Origin: Deltaproteobacteria bacterium
Lineage (GTDB): Bacteria; Myxococcota_A; Polyangia; Polyangiales; Sandaracinaceae
Assembly: GCA_017303575.1 (NCBI GenBank)
Contig: JAFLCL010000023.1
Span: forward strand, 1-58,066
Direction: 5' to 3'
Length of the DNA: 58,066 bases
Of the stretch, positions 16,926-24,867 are shown piece by piece. The notes under the pieces were generated by a model. That model was not told the origin of the DNA. It did not search any database and saw nothing but the letters and a program-made list of their open reading frames with translations. Position numbers and translations under genes: made by a program. Positions within the stretch are counted from its first letter, which is position 1. Each line of letters opens with the position of its first letter.

Positions 16926-17467
16926 GCGTGGTCTCGCCCGCCGATCACCGCGCTTTCATGCAGCTCGCGATGGCCGAGGCGGAGAGAGCGCGCGGTCACA
17001 CGGGCGACAACCCTTGGGTCGGTTGCGTGATCGTCGGGGTGAACGGCGAGCTGCTCGGCAGGGGCTACACGCACGGGCCCGGCGAGGATCACGCGGAGAT
17101 CGACGCCGCGCGCGACGCTGCCTCGCGTGGTCTCTCGATCGAAGGGGCGACCTTGTACTCGACGCTCGAGCCCTGCGCGTTCCATGGCCGCACGCCAGCG
17201 TGCGCGCACGCGATCGTCGCGAGGAAGATCGCGCGCGTGGTGATCGCCCTCCGTGATCCGCACCCGCGCGTCGATGGCGCCGGGGTACGCATCCTCCGCG
17301 AGGGCGGCGTCGACGTCGTCGAGGCCATCCTCGAAGACGACGTGCGGCGACAGCTCGGTGGCTGGGTGATCGCACAGCACCCGCACGAGCCGCGCGCGTG
17401 GGAGAGCGCGAGCGGCCTCGTCGGCGAGGCGCTCGAGGCCGCCCGCCGCGCACGCTACGGGTTGTGA
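16922..17467 (+). CDS. RibD-type pyrimidine deaminase, reductase half absent
   Basis: 181 residues with a complete zinc deaminase domain: DNPWVGCVIV, HAEIDA (zinc His and catalytic Glu) and TLEPCAFHGRTPAC (two Cys ligands), in the form specific to RibD, which deaminates diaminohydroxyphosphoribosylaminopyrimidine in riboflavin synthesis. Bifunctional RibD is about 360 residues; here the protein ends shortly after the deaminase and no reductase follows. GTG 16922 overlaps the previous stop as GTGA; ATG 16958 is an alternative. No other rib gene is nearby. The neighbour peptide transporter gives no pathway link. It could be a stand-alone deaminase with another substrate. Confidence 0.82.
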   Translation: MSVVSPADHRAFMQLAMAEAERARGHTGDNPWVGCVIVGVNGELLGRGYTHGPGEDHAEIDAARDAASRGLSIEGATLYSTLEPCAFHGRTPACAHAIVARKIARVVIALRDPHPRVDGAGVRILREGGVDVVEAILEDDVRRQLGGWVIAQHPHEPRAWESASGLVGEALEAARRARYGL

Positions 17468-17473
17468 ATTGGT

Positions 17474-17629
17474 CTGAGAGAGCGAGAAGAACCCCCGCTT
17501 CGCAAGCGGGCCGCGGCGGAGGGGGTCCGATGCTCAAACATCCTCGGCCTTCGGCCTGCGGAACTCGCCCTGGACCCCCCACCACCGCGTCCCTTCAGGT
17601 CGTGAATCGATCGTTTCTCGGTCCCTGAG
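17474..17629. repeat. dispersed structured element, copy B (156 bp)
   Basis: Inverted relative to copy A. Starts CTGAGAGAGCGAGAAG 6 nt after the deaminase stop and ends TTTCTCGGTCCCTGAG; the two ends pair at 12 of 16 positions. Internal features on the plus strand: a perfect 7-bp hairpin CCCGCTT-CGC-AAGCGGG, a stem GGGGGTCC / GGACCCCC, and a central GGCCTTCGGCC hairpin with a UUCG loop. The core is almost identical to copy A. Orientation relative to the upstream gene is the same as in copies A and C. No gene is seen between it and 17700. Confidence 0.85.
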
Positions 17630-17699
17630 CTCGGCGCGGGCCCGAGGGCGCGGAAGGCATCATGCGTCTGCTTGCCCCTCGAGCCTCCTGCCCGCCACG

Positions 17700-18269
17700 A
17701 TGGAACGCATGCGCGCCTCTCCCGCCTCGCTCGTGCTCGCCGTCAGCCTGCTCGCGCTCGCCCTCCCGTTCGCGCTCGTGGCGCGAGCGCAGCAGCAGCA
17801 GGTGCCTTCCACGCTGCCCGGCGCATGGCGCTATCCGCACCCCGACGCGCACGGCATCGCCATCGTGCGTGCGGCGATCGAGCCGGCGATCTCGCAGATT
17901 CCTTCGATGTTCCAGGGCCTCGCGCGCGAGCGCCTGGCGTCGCGCACACGCATCGCGAACCGCATCGAGATCGCGACAGCGAGCGAGCGCGTCCAGGTGT
18001 CGAGCCACGGCGAGCGCGACTTCACCGTCGACCTCGCGCTCGGTGCTTCGCCTTCGACGATCCGAGGGCCCGAGGGCAACGAGGTGCGCGCACAACATCG
18101 CCTTGCGGGCGGGTGGCTCGAGCAGTTCTTCGCCGGCGAGAACGGCGACCTCCGTGTCCTCTACTCGACCGAGCCCGACGGCCGCACGATGCACGTCGAC
18201 GTGACCATCACGAGCGAGCGCCTCTCGACTCCGATCCGCTACCGGCTGGACTACGTACGCGTGCAGTGA
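17700..18269 (+). CDS. secreted protein of unknown function
   Basis: 189 residues from ATG 17700 (ATG 17709 also possible). Clear signal peptide: SLVLAVSLLALALPFALVARAQ. The mature domain (about 150 residues) is predicted beta-rich (FTVDLALGASPS, MHVDVTITSERLSTPIRYRL) with no Cys, no repeats and no recognised family. It ends 4 bp before the Nei-type glycosylase gene, so both may be on one transcript, although one product is exported and the other acts on DNA. Confidence 0.6.
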   Translation: MERMRASPASLVLAVSLLALALPFALVARAQQQQVPSTLPGAWRYPHPDAHGIAIVRAAIEPAISQIPSMFQGLARERLASRTRIANRIEIATASERVQVSSHGERDFTVDLALGASPSTIRGPEGNEVRAQHRLAGGWLEQFFAGENGDLRVLYSTEPDGRTMHVDVTITSERLSTPIRYRLDYVRVQ

Positions 18270-18273
18270 GCTC

Positions 18274-19107
18274 ATGCCCGAGGGCGACACGCTCCACCGC
18301 ATCGCGCGCAAGATGCAGCCGCTCGTGGGCCAGACGCTGACGGCCTTCGTGTTGCCCCGCAGCACACAGGCCACCTCGCACCTCGTGGGCAAGCGCATCG
18401 AGCACGTCGAGGCGCGCGGCAAGAACCTGCTCGTGACCTTCGAGGGCCGCTGGGTGCTCCACACGCACCTCCGCATGAACGGCGCGTGGCGCATCCGCGC
18501 GCGGCGCGTGGAGAGCGGTGCGTTTCCGTTCGGCACCGTCGTCTACTTCGCGACGTCCACGCACGAGGCTGTGTGCACGAACGCGCCGACCGTCACGCTC
18601 GCGCGGAGCGGTTCGATGCGCTTCGATCCACTGAAGTCGCTCGGACCAGATCTCCTCGCCGACGTGATCGACGTCGAGGCGATGGTCGCGCGCCTTCGGC
18701 AGGCCGACGCGCTGCCCATCGGGGTGGCCGTGATGGATCAGCGGCTCGTCGCAGGCATCGGCAACGTGTGGAAGAGCGAGGGCCTCTTCGCGCGCGGCCT
18801 GGATCCGTTCGCCCCCGTCGCGAAGTTCACCGACGACGAGCTCCGCGATCTCCTCACGCACGTGCGCGCGCTGATGCAGAAGAACGTCGACGGCACGGTG
18901 CACCGACGCGCCCTCGTTCCGGCTCGAGGCGGTCCGCGCGTCACGCGGCTCGAGGTGGGGGGTGCCCTCACCGGCCACGCGATCTACGAGCGGAAGGGTC
19001 TGCCGTGTCCGAGGTGCGGCACGCGCATCGAGCGCGAGAGGCAACTGACGCGTACGACGTACGTCTGCCGCACGTGTCAGCCCTCGCGCGCCCTTCTCGG
19101 GTCATGA
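18274..19107 (+). CDS. Fpg/Nei-family DNA glycosylase-AP lyase
   Basis: 277-residue base-excision repair enzyme. The catalytic N-terminus is MPEGDT, as in actinobacterial Nei2-type enzymes; P2 forms the Schiff base and E3 is the general acid. K50 in the beta-hairpin (ARGKNLL), the helix-two-turn-helix LVAGIGNVWKSEGL and a C-terminal zinc finger (C245-x2-C248 ... C265-x2-C268) are all intact. It should remove oxidised pyrimidines and cut the abasic site. It ends in an ATGA overlap with moaE. Confidence 0.92.
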   Translation: MPEGDTLHRIARKMQPLVGQTLTAFVLPRSTQATSHLVGKRIEHVEARGKNLLVTFEGRWVLHTHLRMNGAWRIRARRVESGAFPFGTVVYFATSTHEAVCTNAPTVTLARSGSMRFDPLKSLGPDLLADVIDVEAMVARLRQADALPIGVAVMDQRLVAGIGNVWKSEGLFARGLDPFAPVAKFTDDELRDLLTHVRALMQKNVDGTVHRRALVPARGGPRVTRLEVGGALTGHAIYERKGLPCPRCGTRIERERQLTRTTYVCRTCQPSRALLGS

Positions 19108-19613
19108 TCGCGGCGATGACGGACGACCTCGCAGCGCGCGCACGGCTCACACACGAGCCGATCTCGATCGAGGTGGTGAGCGCGCTGGTGTCGCGCGCGA
19201 GCGCGGGCGCGATCGATGTGTTCGTCGGCGTGGTCCGGGATCACGCGGAAGGTCGTTCCGTGAGCTCGCTCGAGTACTCCGCGTACGAGTCGATGGCGCA
19301 GAAAGAGATCGCGCGGATCGTCACCGAGGTGGAGGCACGAGTGCCGGGGGCGCGCTGCGCGGTGCATCACCGGCTCGGGCTCCTGAAGGTCGGAGAGCTC
19401 GCCGTCGTGTGCGCCGCGAGCACGCCGCACCGAGGCGAGGCGTTCGTCGCGTGCCGCGCGCTGATCGAGGCCATCAAGCACGACGTGCCGATCTGGAAGC
19501 GCGAGCGAGGCCCCGACGGCGAGGCCTGGGTCGGCTGGGTCGACGCGCGATGTGCCCGAGTCGGGCACGGCGAAGGGCACGCACACGGGGGTGACGGACC
19601 AGCTCACGAGTAG
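19104..19613 (+). CDS. moaE: molybdopterin synthase catalytic subunit MoaE
   Basis: 169-residue MoaE, which with MoaD carries out sulfur insertion into cyclic pyranopterin monophosphate. Conserved features: GAIDVFVGVVRDHAEG, YSAYESMAQKE, HHRLGLLKVGE, and the active-site Lys motif IKHDVPIWKRE (K125, K132). ATG 19104 overlaps the glycosylase stop (ATGA); ATG 19116 is an alternative. A His/Gly-rich tail (GHGEGHAHGGDGPAHE) extends beyond the family core and could bind metal. moaD lies about 5.2 kb away on the other strand (24842-25090), and a moaB-moaC fusion lies in between. Confidence 0.93.
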   Translation: MIAAMTDDLAARARLTHEPISIEVVSALVSRASAGAIDVFVGVVRDHAEGRSVSSLEYSAYESMAQKEIARIVTEVEARVPGARCAVHHRLGLLKVGELAVVCAASTPHRGEAFVACRALIEAIKHDVPIWKRERGPDGEAWVGWVDARCARVGHGEGHAHGGDGPAHE

Positions 19614-19657
19614 CTCGGGTCGACACGCCCCAGGGACCATCGTCCTCGGCGCGGGGA

Positions 19658-19672
19658 GCGCGGTCTCCGCGC
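19658..19672 (+). terminator. small GC hairpin after moaE
   Basis: GCGCGG-TCT-CCGCGC, 6-bp perfect stem with a 3-nt loop, 45 bp after the moaE stop. No T-run. It is a plausible but weak end of the glycosylase-moaE transcript. Confidence 0.3.
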
Positions 19673-19690
19673 GACCGGGCGCTCTTGGCA

Positions 19691-19738
19691 CGATCGGGGC
19701 CCGATCGGCGCTGAATCTCTTGCTGAACGTCGTTCAGC
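19691..19738. promoter_or_regulatory. two 17-bp perfect palindromes, 31 bp centre to centre
   Basis: CGATCGGG-G-CCCGATCG (19691-19707) and GCTGAACG-T-CGTTCAGC (19722-19738) are each perfect 8+1+8 palindromes. Their centres (19699 and 19730) are 31 bp apart, about three helical turns, and an extra half-site GCTGAA lies at 19710-19715. They sit 55-100 bp upstream of the lipoprotein start at 19793, where a pair of dimeric regulators could bind. A TTGGCACG sequence (19685-19692) resembling a sigma-54 -24 box overlaps the first palindrome, but its -12 half is poor. Confidence 0.5.
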
Positions 19739-19792
19739 GGCTGGTCGCGACACCCGACGACCGCGGTATGCAGGTTGCGTTGTGTGCGGGCC

Positions 19793-21613
19793 ATGCGCGC
19801 CATCACCCTCGGACTCGTATGCCTCGCGCTCGTCGCGGGATGCGCCAACGGTCGACTTCGGTCCCGCGAGCTCGAGCCGGGGGAGAGCGACCCCACCGAG
19901 CGGCCCGACCCGGCGACGATGCCCGAGCCCGACGCGTGGCTCGTGTCCGTCGACTCCTCAGCCTCGGATCGCTACCTCGCTCGCAGCGAGGCCACGGCGT
20001 CCATCCGAGGGGTGGTCGAAGCGAACCTGGGCGCCGATCGCGCCGAGGTGGATGGCACCGATCTCGTGCTCGACGGCAGCGATGGTTTCTCGACGACCGC
20101 GCCGATCCCCGAGGGTCTCAGCCTCGTCGAGATCCACGGCTTCGACGTGAACGACAACGAGGCGCGCGGCGATCGGGCGCTCCTGCGCGCCGACTACCTC
20201 GAAGAGGGATCGCGCGACGCAGACGCGATCCAGATCGCCGTGAACGATGCGCTGCTCTCGGGCCTCGCTGCCGGCGCGCTCGGCGGCGCGGGGCTCGAGA
20301 CGTTGTCGCTCGGATCGTTCATCACGCCGGGCACCGCGATCGTGAGCGGCGACCCCTGCACCATCTACGTCGATCAGATCACGAACGGCACGCCGCGGAT
20401 CGCGCTCGGCACGACGGCCGACGGTCGCCTCCGCGCCACCGCGACCGTCCCCGACATCACGGTGAACATCCACGGCCAGTGCCGCGCGCTCGGCTACGAC
20501 GTGGGCATCCGCGACGGGAGCCAGGTCGACGAGACCGACGTGCAGATCACGATGATCCTCGAGCCGATCTTTCCTGCGCCGGGCGAGTGCGCGACGGGCC
20601 TGCGCGCGAGCGAGCCCACGGTGGAGATCACGCGCTTCGACATCGACCTGCGCCTCTCGGGATCGCTCCTGCTCTCGCTCGCGGGCGAGCTCGTCGGTGA
20701 GCTCGCCGAGGGCTTCGTGCGCGGGATGCTCGAAGACCAGGTGCAGGAGATGATCGGACCCGCGATCGGACCTGCGCTCGAGGACGTCTCGCTCCTGAAC
20801 ACCACGACGACGATGGACTTCCTCTCGACGCCCGTGGAGATCTCGCTCTGCATGACGGGCCTCGACACGCGCGACGGGGTGCTCGTCGCGACGCTGGGCA
20901 CCATCGCGCAGGGACCCGGCGGAGAGACCGACGCGCCCGGTGCACCGCGGCTGCCTGCGACCTCGGGAACGCTGACGAGCGGCACGCTCGCGATCGATCC
21001 CGCCCTCGTCGGACAGATCCTCTTCAGCGCATGGAGAGGGGGCGCGCTCCACCTCGACTCGCTCGGCGGCAGCGGGAGCGGACCTTCGCTCACGATCGAT
21101 CTCCTCGGTGGCGTCGTCGCGGCGCTGCGTCCGATGATCGGCACGACGATCCCGCGTGGCTCGGCGCTCGAGCTGGGCATCGACGCACCGATGGCGCCGC
21201 TCGCTCGCGGTCCGACGCCGATGGAGGCCGCGGCTGGCGCGCAGTTCATGCTGGAGATCGGTGATCTGCGGCTCTCGCTGGGCGCCGCGGGACGCACGCT
21301 CTTCGTGCTGTCGAGCACCGTGCGCTTGGGCCTCTCACTCGAGCCGAACGCCGAGGGTGCGCTCGTCCCGACGCTGGTGCCCGACGCGACCACGGCCTCG
21401 ACGCACGTCGTCGAGACCACGGTGCCCGGCGTCACGATGCGAATGGCGGACTCCCTCTCGAGCCTCGTGAACGGCATGGTGCCCACGCAGATCGGCCCGC
21501 TGCTCGAGGGCGCGGCGATCAGCCTCCCGGACATCGGCGCGCCGATCACGATCACGGGCGTAACGGCCGATCCGGGCGGCACGCTGCACGTGTCGATCTC
21601 GACGGGGCCCTGA
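19793..21613 (+). CDS. large lipoprotein with lipid-binding-like repeats, unknown
   Basis: 606 residues from ATG 19793, which gives a compact lipoprotein signal (LGLVCLALVAGC, Cys 17). Long amphipathic strands and helices alternate throughout. Two regions share a pattern of a strand-rich section ending in a helix-rich one: LSLAGELVGELAEGFVRGMLEDQVQEMIGPAIGPALEDVSL (shown here only as its range, about residues 300-340) and a similar LVNGMVPTQIGPLLEGAAIS near residue 565. This resembles the amphipathic architecture of TULIP/BPI-like lipid-binding proteins, but that is only an impression. The paired palindromes upstream may regulate it. Convergent with moaBC, with no gap. Confidence 0.5.
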   Translation: MRAITLGLVCLALVAGCANGRLRSRELEPGESDPTERPDPATMPEPDAWLVSVDSSASDRYLARSEATASIRGVVEANLGADRAEVDGTDLVLDGSDGFSTTAPIPEGLSLVEIHGFDVNDNEARGDRALLRADYLEEGSRDADAIQIAVNDALLSGLAAGALGGAGLETLSLGSFITPGTAIVSGDPCTIYVDQITNGTPRIALGTTADGRLRATATVPDITVNIHGQCRALGYDVGIRDGSQVDETDVQITMILEPIFPAPGECATGLRASEPTVEITRFDIDLRLSGSLLLSLAGELVGELAEGFVRGMLEDQVQEMIGPAIGPALEDVSLLNTTTTMDFLSTPVEISLCMTGLDTRDGVLVATLGTIAQGPGGETDAPGAPRLPATSGTLTSGTLAIDPALVGQILFSAWRGGALHLDSLGGSGSGPSLTIDLLGGVVAALRPMIGTTIPRGSALELGIDAPMAPLARGPTPMEAAAGAQFMLEIGDLRLSLGAAGRTLFVLSSTVRLGLSLEPNAEGALVPTLVPDATTASTHVVETTVPGVTMRMADSLSSLVNGMVPTQIGPLLEGAAISLPDIGAPITITGVTADPGGTLHVSISTGP

Positions 21614-22639
21614 TCAGCCTGCGCGCGTGTAATCGCCGGACTTGCCGCCGGTCTTCTTCAGCAGGACGACGTCGCCGATGGTGATCGCGCGATCGACGGC
21701 CTTGAGCATGTCGTAGACGGTGAGCGCGGCGACGTTGGCGGCGACGAGCGCCTCCATCTCGACGCCCGTGCGATCCGTCGTGCGGGTCGTCGCGATCACA
21801 CGGACGGCGTGGCGCGTCGCATCGAGCTCGAGGTCCACGCTGACGCTGCTGAGCGCGATCGGGTGACAGAGCGGGATGAGCTCGCTCGTCTTCTTGCTCG
21901 CCTGGATGCCTGCGATGCGCGCGGTCGCGAGCACGTCGCCCTTCTTCGTCGCGCCCGACGCGAGCAGCGCGAAGCAGTCGGCGCTCATCGTGACCACGGC
22001 CTGCGCCACGGCCTCGCGCGTGGTCATGGCCTTCTCACCGACGTCGACCATGCGCGCCTGTCCGCGCGCGTCGAGGTGCGTGAGCGTCGCGGACGTCGTC
22101 GCGGTCGCCGTGGTCGCCTCCGCCGTTCCGATCGTGCGCGAGGAGCGCGTGAGCTTCGCGAGGTGACCGAGCTCGGGGATCACGATCTTCTCGAGGCCGA
22201 GGCGCACGGCGTCCGGGCTGCCCGGCAGCATCACGATCACGGCGCCCTTCATCGTGCCGGCCGTCGCGCGCGACATCATCGCCGCCGCGCCGACGTCTGC
22301 GTACGAGAGCGAGCGGAAGAGCTCCCCGAAGCCATCGAGCGTCTTGTCGAAGCGCGAGGCCAGCGCCTCGTAGGTCGAGTCGCGCGCGGCGATGCCGGTG
22401 CCGCCGTTGGTCACGATCACCTCGGCGGTCGAGGTGAGCCGCTCCACGCACGCGCGCACCTCGAGCGGCTCGTCCCTCACGATCTCTCGCGCGACGATCT
22501 CGTGCCCTCCCGCCTCGAGCAGGTCGTTCGCCAGCGCACCGCTCACATCGTCGCCCTGCGTGCGCGTGTCCGAGACGGTGACGATCGCGACACGCACGGG
22601 GCGCGCGCCCTCTCGTCGGTGGGCATCGACGGGCTTCAT
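21614..22639 (-). CDS. MoaB-MoaC fusion, molybdenum cofactor synthesis
   Basis: 341 residues. The N-terminal half (about 15-165) is a MoaB/MogA-type domain with VAIVTVSDTRTQGDD and the substrate loop TNGGTGIAARD. The C-terminal half (about 185-335) is MoaC, cyclic pyranopterin monophosphate synthase: GATKKGDVLATARIAGIQAS, LIPLCHPI, DRTGVEMEALVA, DMLKAVDR and KKTGGKSGDY. The fusion therefore joins the step that forms cyclic pyranopterin monophosphate to the adenylylation/Mo-insertion branch. A TAGGGT hexamer 6 nt before the ATG suggests a leaderless transcript. moaE and moaD flank it; moaA is not in the window. Confidence 0.93.
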   Translation of the reverse strand: MKPVDAHRREGARPVRVAIVTVSDTRTQGDDVSGALANDLLEAGGHEIVAREIVRDEPLEVRACVERLTSTAEVIVTNGGTGIAARDSTYEALASRFDKTLDGFGELFRSLSYADVGAAAMMSRATAGTMKGAVIVMLPGSPDAVRLGLEKIVIPELGHLAKLTRSSRTIGTAEATTATATTSATLTHLDARGQARMVDVGEKAMTTREAVAQAVVTMSADCFALLASGATKKGDVLATARIAGIQASKKTSELIPLCHPIALSSVSVDLELDATRHAVRVIATTRTTDRTGVEMEALVAANVAALTVYDMLKAVDRAITIGDVVLLKKTGGKSGDYTRAG

Positions 22640-22645
22640 GCCCCG

Positions 22646-22651
22646 ACCCTA
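22646..22651 (-). promoter_or_regulatory. extended -10 TGCTAGGGT, 6 nt before moaBC
   Basis: On the minus strand TGC-TAGGGT is followed by 6 nt and the ATG at 22639. No Shine-Dalgarno sequence. Predicted leaderless start. The 63-bp gap to the divergent TAXI gene must hold both promoters. Confidence 0.5.
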
Positions 22652-22702
22652 GCAGCGGACCGCCCTTGTCGTGGGGTCGGCTCTCGTGAGATCGAGCGCT
22701 CG

Positions 22703-24013
22703 ATGATCCTCGCGCGACGCCATCTCCTCGCCTTCGGCTGGCTCTGCCTCGCCATGGCCGCGCTCGCGTCGTGTGATCGTGCACCGCGCACGATCCGCAT
22801 CGCGACGGGTACGCGCGGAGGCACGTTCCTCCCGCTCGGCGAGACGCTCGCACGAACCTTCGCGCGCGACGTGCCCGAGCTCGACTTCGTCGCGATCGAG
22901 AGCGCAGGCGGGCAGGCCTCGATCGACATGATCGCCAACGGCGAGGCCGACCTCGCGCTGCTCTCGAACCACGTCGAGGGATCGAGCGCGCTGCGGCTCG
23001 TGGCACCGCTCTACCAAGAGACGCTGCAGATCGTCGTGCGACGCGACGTCGGCATCGGCACGGTCATGGACCTGCGTGGGCGCACGATCTCGATCGGGCC
23101 CGCGGGCAGCGGCACCGAGTCCATCGCGCGCGCCGTGCTCGGTCACTTCGGGCTGCGCGGCGAGGACGTCACCACGCGCAACCTCACGCTGACCGAAGCA
23201 CGGGAAGGTCTCGAGCGAGGAGACCTCGACGCCGCCTTCATCGTCGCGGGCATGCGCACGCCAGTCGTCGACGCGCTGCTGTCGCGCACCGACATGCAGC
23301 TGCTGTCGCTCGGCGATCCCGACGAGAGCGGCTCGGCGCTCGAGGGCATCCGCATCGACGCGCCATTCTTCATCGTGAGCGCGGTGCCCGAGCGCGCGTA
23401 CGGAACGCAGCCCGAGCACGCGGTGGGCACGCTGAACGTCGAGGCCCTGCTCGTGTGCTCGGAGCGCCTGGACCCGAGCCTCGTCTATCGCCTCACCGAA
23501 TCGCTCTTCGCGCACAAGGCCGAGCTCGTGCACGAGCAGCGGCTCCTCGCGCGCCTCGACGAGCACTTCGATCTCTCCGTCTCACCCTATGGGCTCCACG
23601 ACGGAGCGGACCAGTACCTGCGTCGGCACGAGCCCACCGTGCTCCAGCGCTACACCGATCAGATCAGCCTCTTCATCACGCTCGCCGCCCTGGGCTGGTC
23701 GGCGGTCAGCGCGTTCCGCGCGGCGCGATCACGGCGTCGCAAGAACCGGATCGAAGAGCGCTACGGCGAAGCGCTCGCGATCTCGAGGCGCATGCATGCG
23801 GCGAAGGGTGACGAGCGCGCGAAGGAGATCGCCGCGTTGCACGCGCTGCACGACTCGGTGCTCGCGGATCTCGCCGAGGAGCGCCTCGACGCGAACGAGG
23901 GCTTCACGGTGCTGCAGCGGTACCTCGAGTCGCAGCTCGCGCGCGTCGAGGGCCCTTCGTCCGGAGGAGCGAGCGAGCGCTCCGACGAGAGGCCCTCGCG
24001 CGAGGCGAGCTGA
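22703..24013 (+). CDS. TAXI-type solute-binding protein with C-terminal membrane anchor
   Basis: 436 residues. A lipoprotein-like signal (LCLAMAALASC) leads into a TAXI/type-2 periplasmic binding domain: RIATGTRGGTFLPLGETLA, a conserved opening for the family, then SAGGQASIDMIANGEADLAL, LRGRTISIGPAGSGTE and FIVAGMRTPVVDALL. Normal TAXI proteins are about 320 residues. Here a transmembrane helix (ISLFITLAALGWSAVSAF, about residues 318-335) follows, then a basic stop-transfer RSRRRKNR and a cytosolic, probably coiled-coil helical tail of about 95 residues. No TRAP permease is adjacent. It may be a sensor of a small ligand that signals through its tail. Confidence 0.78.
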   Translation: MILARRHLLAFGWLCLAMAALASCDRAPRTIRIATGTRGGTFLPLGETLARTFARDVPELDFVAIESAGGQASIDMIANGEADLALLSNHVEGSSALRLVAPLYQETLQIVVRRDVGIGTVMDLRGRTISIGPAGSGTESIARAVLGHFGLRGEDVTTRNLTLTEAREGLERGDLDAAFIVAGMRTPVVDALLSRTDMQLLSLGDPDESGSALEGIRIDAPFFIVSAVPERAYGTQPEHAVGTLNVEALLVCSERLDPSLVYRLTESLFAHKAELVHEQRLLARLDEHFDLSVSPYGLHDGADQYLRRHEPTVLQRYTDQISLFITLAALGWSAVSAFRAARSRRRKNRIEERYGEALAISRRMHAAKGDERAKEIAALHALHDSVLADLAEERLDANEGFTVLQRYLESQLARVEGPSSGGASERSDERPSREAS

Positions 24014-24304
24014 TCAGGCGCGCGCGACGAACGAGTCGCAGCCGCCGTTCGGGTCGACCGGGCCAGGGAAGAGCTGGCAGGTGCCGCAGCCGTTCTGGCC
24101 GCCGGTGTAGAGCGAGCATGCCGAGCAGCGACGCGCCGGATCGGGGCTCGCGGGGACGTAGTGCAGCGTGGTGCGCATCGTGGTGTCGACACCCGTGGTG
24201 TCGTTGCAGCTCGGGCCGCTGCTCCCACAGCCCACGGCGGCGAGCGCGCCACCGGCGCCGAGGATCTGGAGCATCACGCGACGGGAATGGACCGGCTTGG
24301 ACAT
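24014..24304 (-). CDS. high-potential iron-sulfur protein (HiPIP)
   Basis: 96 residues. ATG 24304 is chosen because TGGAGG lies 7 nt upstream. An N-terminal twin-arginine-type signal (SRRVMLQILGAGGALAAVGC) points to Tat export; C26 could also be lipidated. The mature domain has the four 4Fe-4S ligands in HiPIP order: C60-x2-C63-x12-C76-x12-C89, with the typical FPG (CQLFPGPVDPNGGC) and an N-terminal HYVPAS segment. It is a small periplasmic electron carrier. It is convergent with the TAXI gene (adjacent stops) and divergent from the nitrate-reductase-associated protein gene. Confidence 0.88.
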   Translation of the reverse strand: MSKPVHSRRVMLQILGAGGALAAVGCGSSGPSCNDTTGVDTTMRTTLHYVPASPDPARRCSACSLYTGGQNGCGTCQLFPGPVDPNGGCDSFVARA

Positions 24305-24438
24305 CGAGACCTCCAGCCGCACGAGCGCGGCGCGACCTTCCTACCCGCGAGCCTCGGAAACGCAACGCTTTGCGAGTCGTTCTCGCTCCCGGGCGTGAGC
24401 GGCTTCACGCGACGCCTCCGCAGAGGCAGCCTCGTGCG

Positions 24439-24867
24439 GTGCACCTCTACGAGCTCGAGGACCTCGACGCATCGCTGCCGCTCGTCCCGCTCGCGGCGCG
24501 GCGCGCGCTCGATCGCGCGGAGATCAAGGTCGGGCTCGAGGCCTGGACCGCGCTCGCGCTCGACACCCGATGCGCGATCACCACCGAAGGTTCGCGCGAG
24601 GTCGTCGACGCTGCGAGAGTGCGCGCCCTCCTCGCGGGCGTGCCGAGCGAGTCCCACGACGCGTGGCCCGAGCCCTCCTCCCAGGAGTTGCCCCCGCGCA
24701 TTGCCGAGGTCTTGCCCGCACTGACGCTCGCGACCTGGTCCTCGCTTCGCGGGCTCGATCGTTGGGTGGTGTCGAGCTTCGTGCGACGCGACAAGCACGA
24801 TGCGCTGCGTGCCCTCGCGCGTGAGCTGCGCGAGCCGCAGCTCACCCCCCGGCGACGGGAGGAATGA
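24439..24867 (+). CDS. nitrate reductase-associated protein family (Nitr_red_assoc)
   Basis: 142 residues from GTG 24439 (VHLYELEDLDAS); no ATG is available without overlapping the HiPIP gene antisense. The pattern matches the small family found beside assimilatory nitrate reductases: YELEDLDASLPLVPLAARRALDRAEIKVGLEAWTAL at residues 3-40 (given in part: VGLEAWTALALD) and a C-terminal LTLATWSSLRGLDRWVVSSF. The molecular role of this family is not known. No nitrate reductase is in the window, but molybdenum cofactor genes surround it, and its end overlaps moaD by 26 bp (convergent). Confidence 0.7.
   Translation: MHLYELEDLDASLPLVPLAARRALDRAEIKVGLEAWTALALDTRCAITTEGSREVVDAARVRALLAGVPSESHDAWPEPSSQELPPRIAEVLPALTLATWSSLRGLDRWVVSSFVRRDKHDALRALARELREPQLTPRRREE

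Noticed and set aside
19685..19700. Second sigma-54 promoter TTGGCACG-N4-GGGC
   Set aside because: The -24 half is perfect but the -12 half is GGGC instead of TTGC, and it coincides with a palindrome that explains the sequence better.
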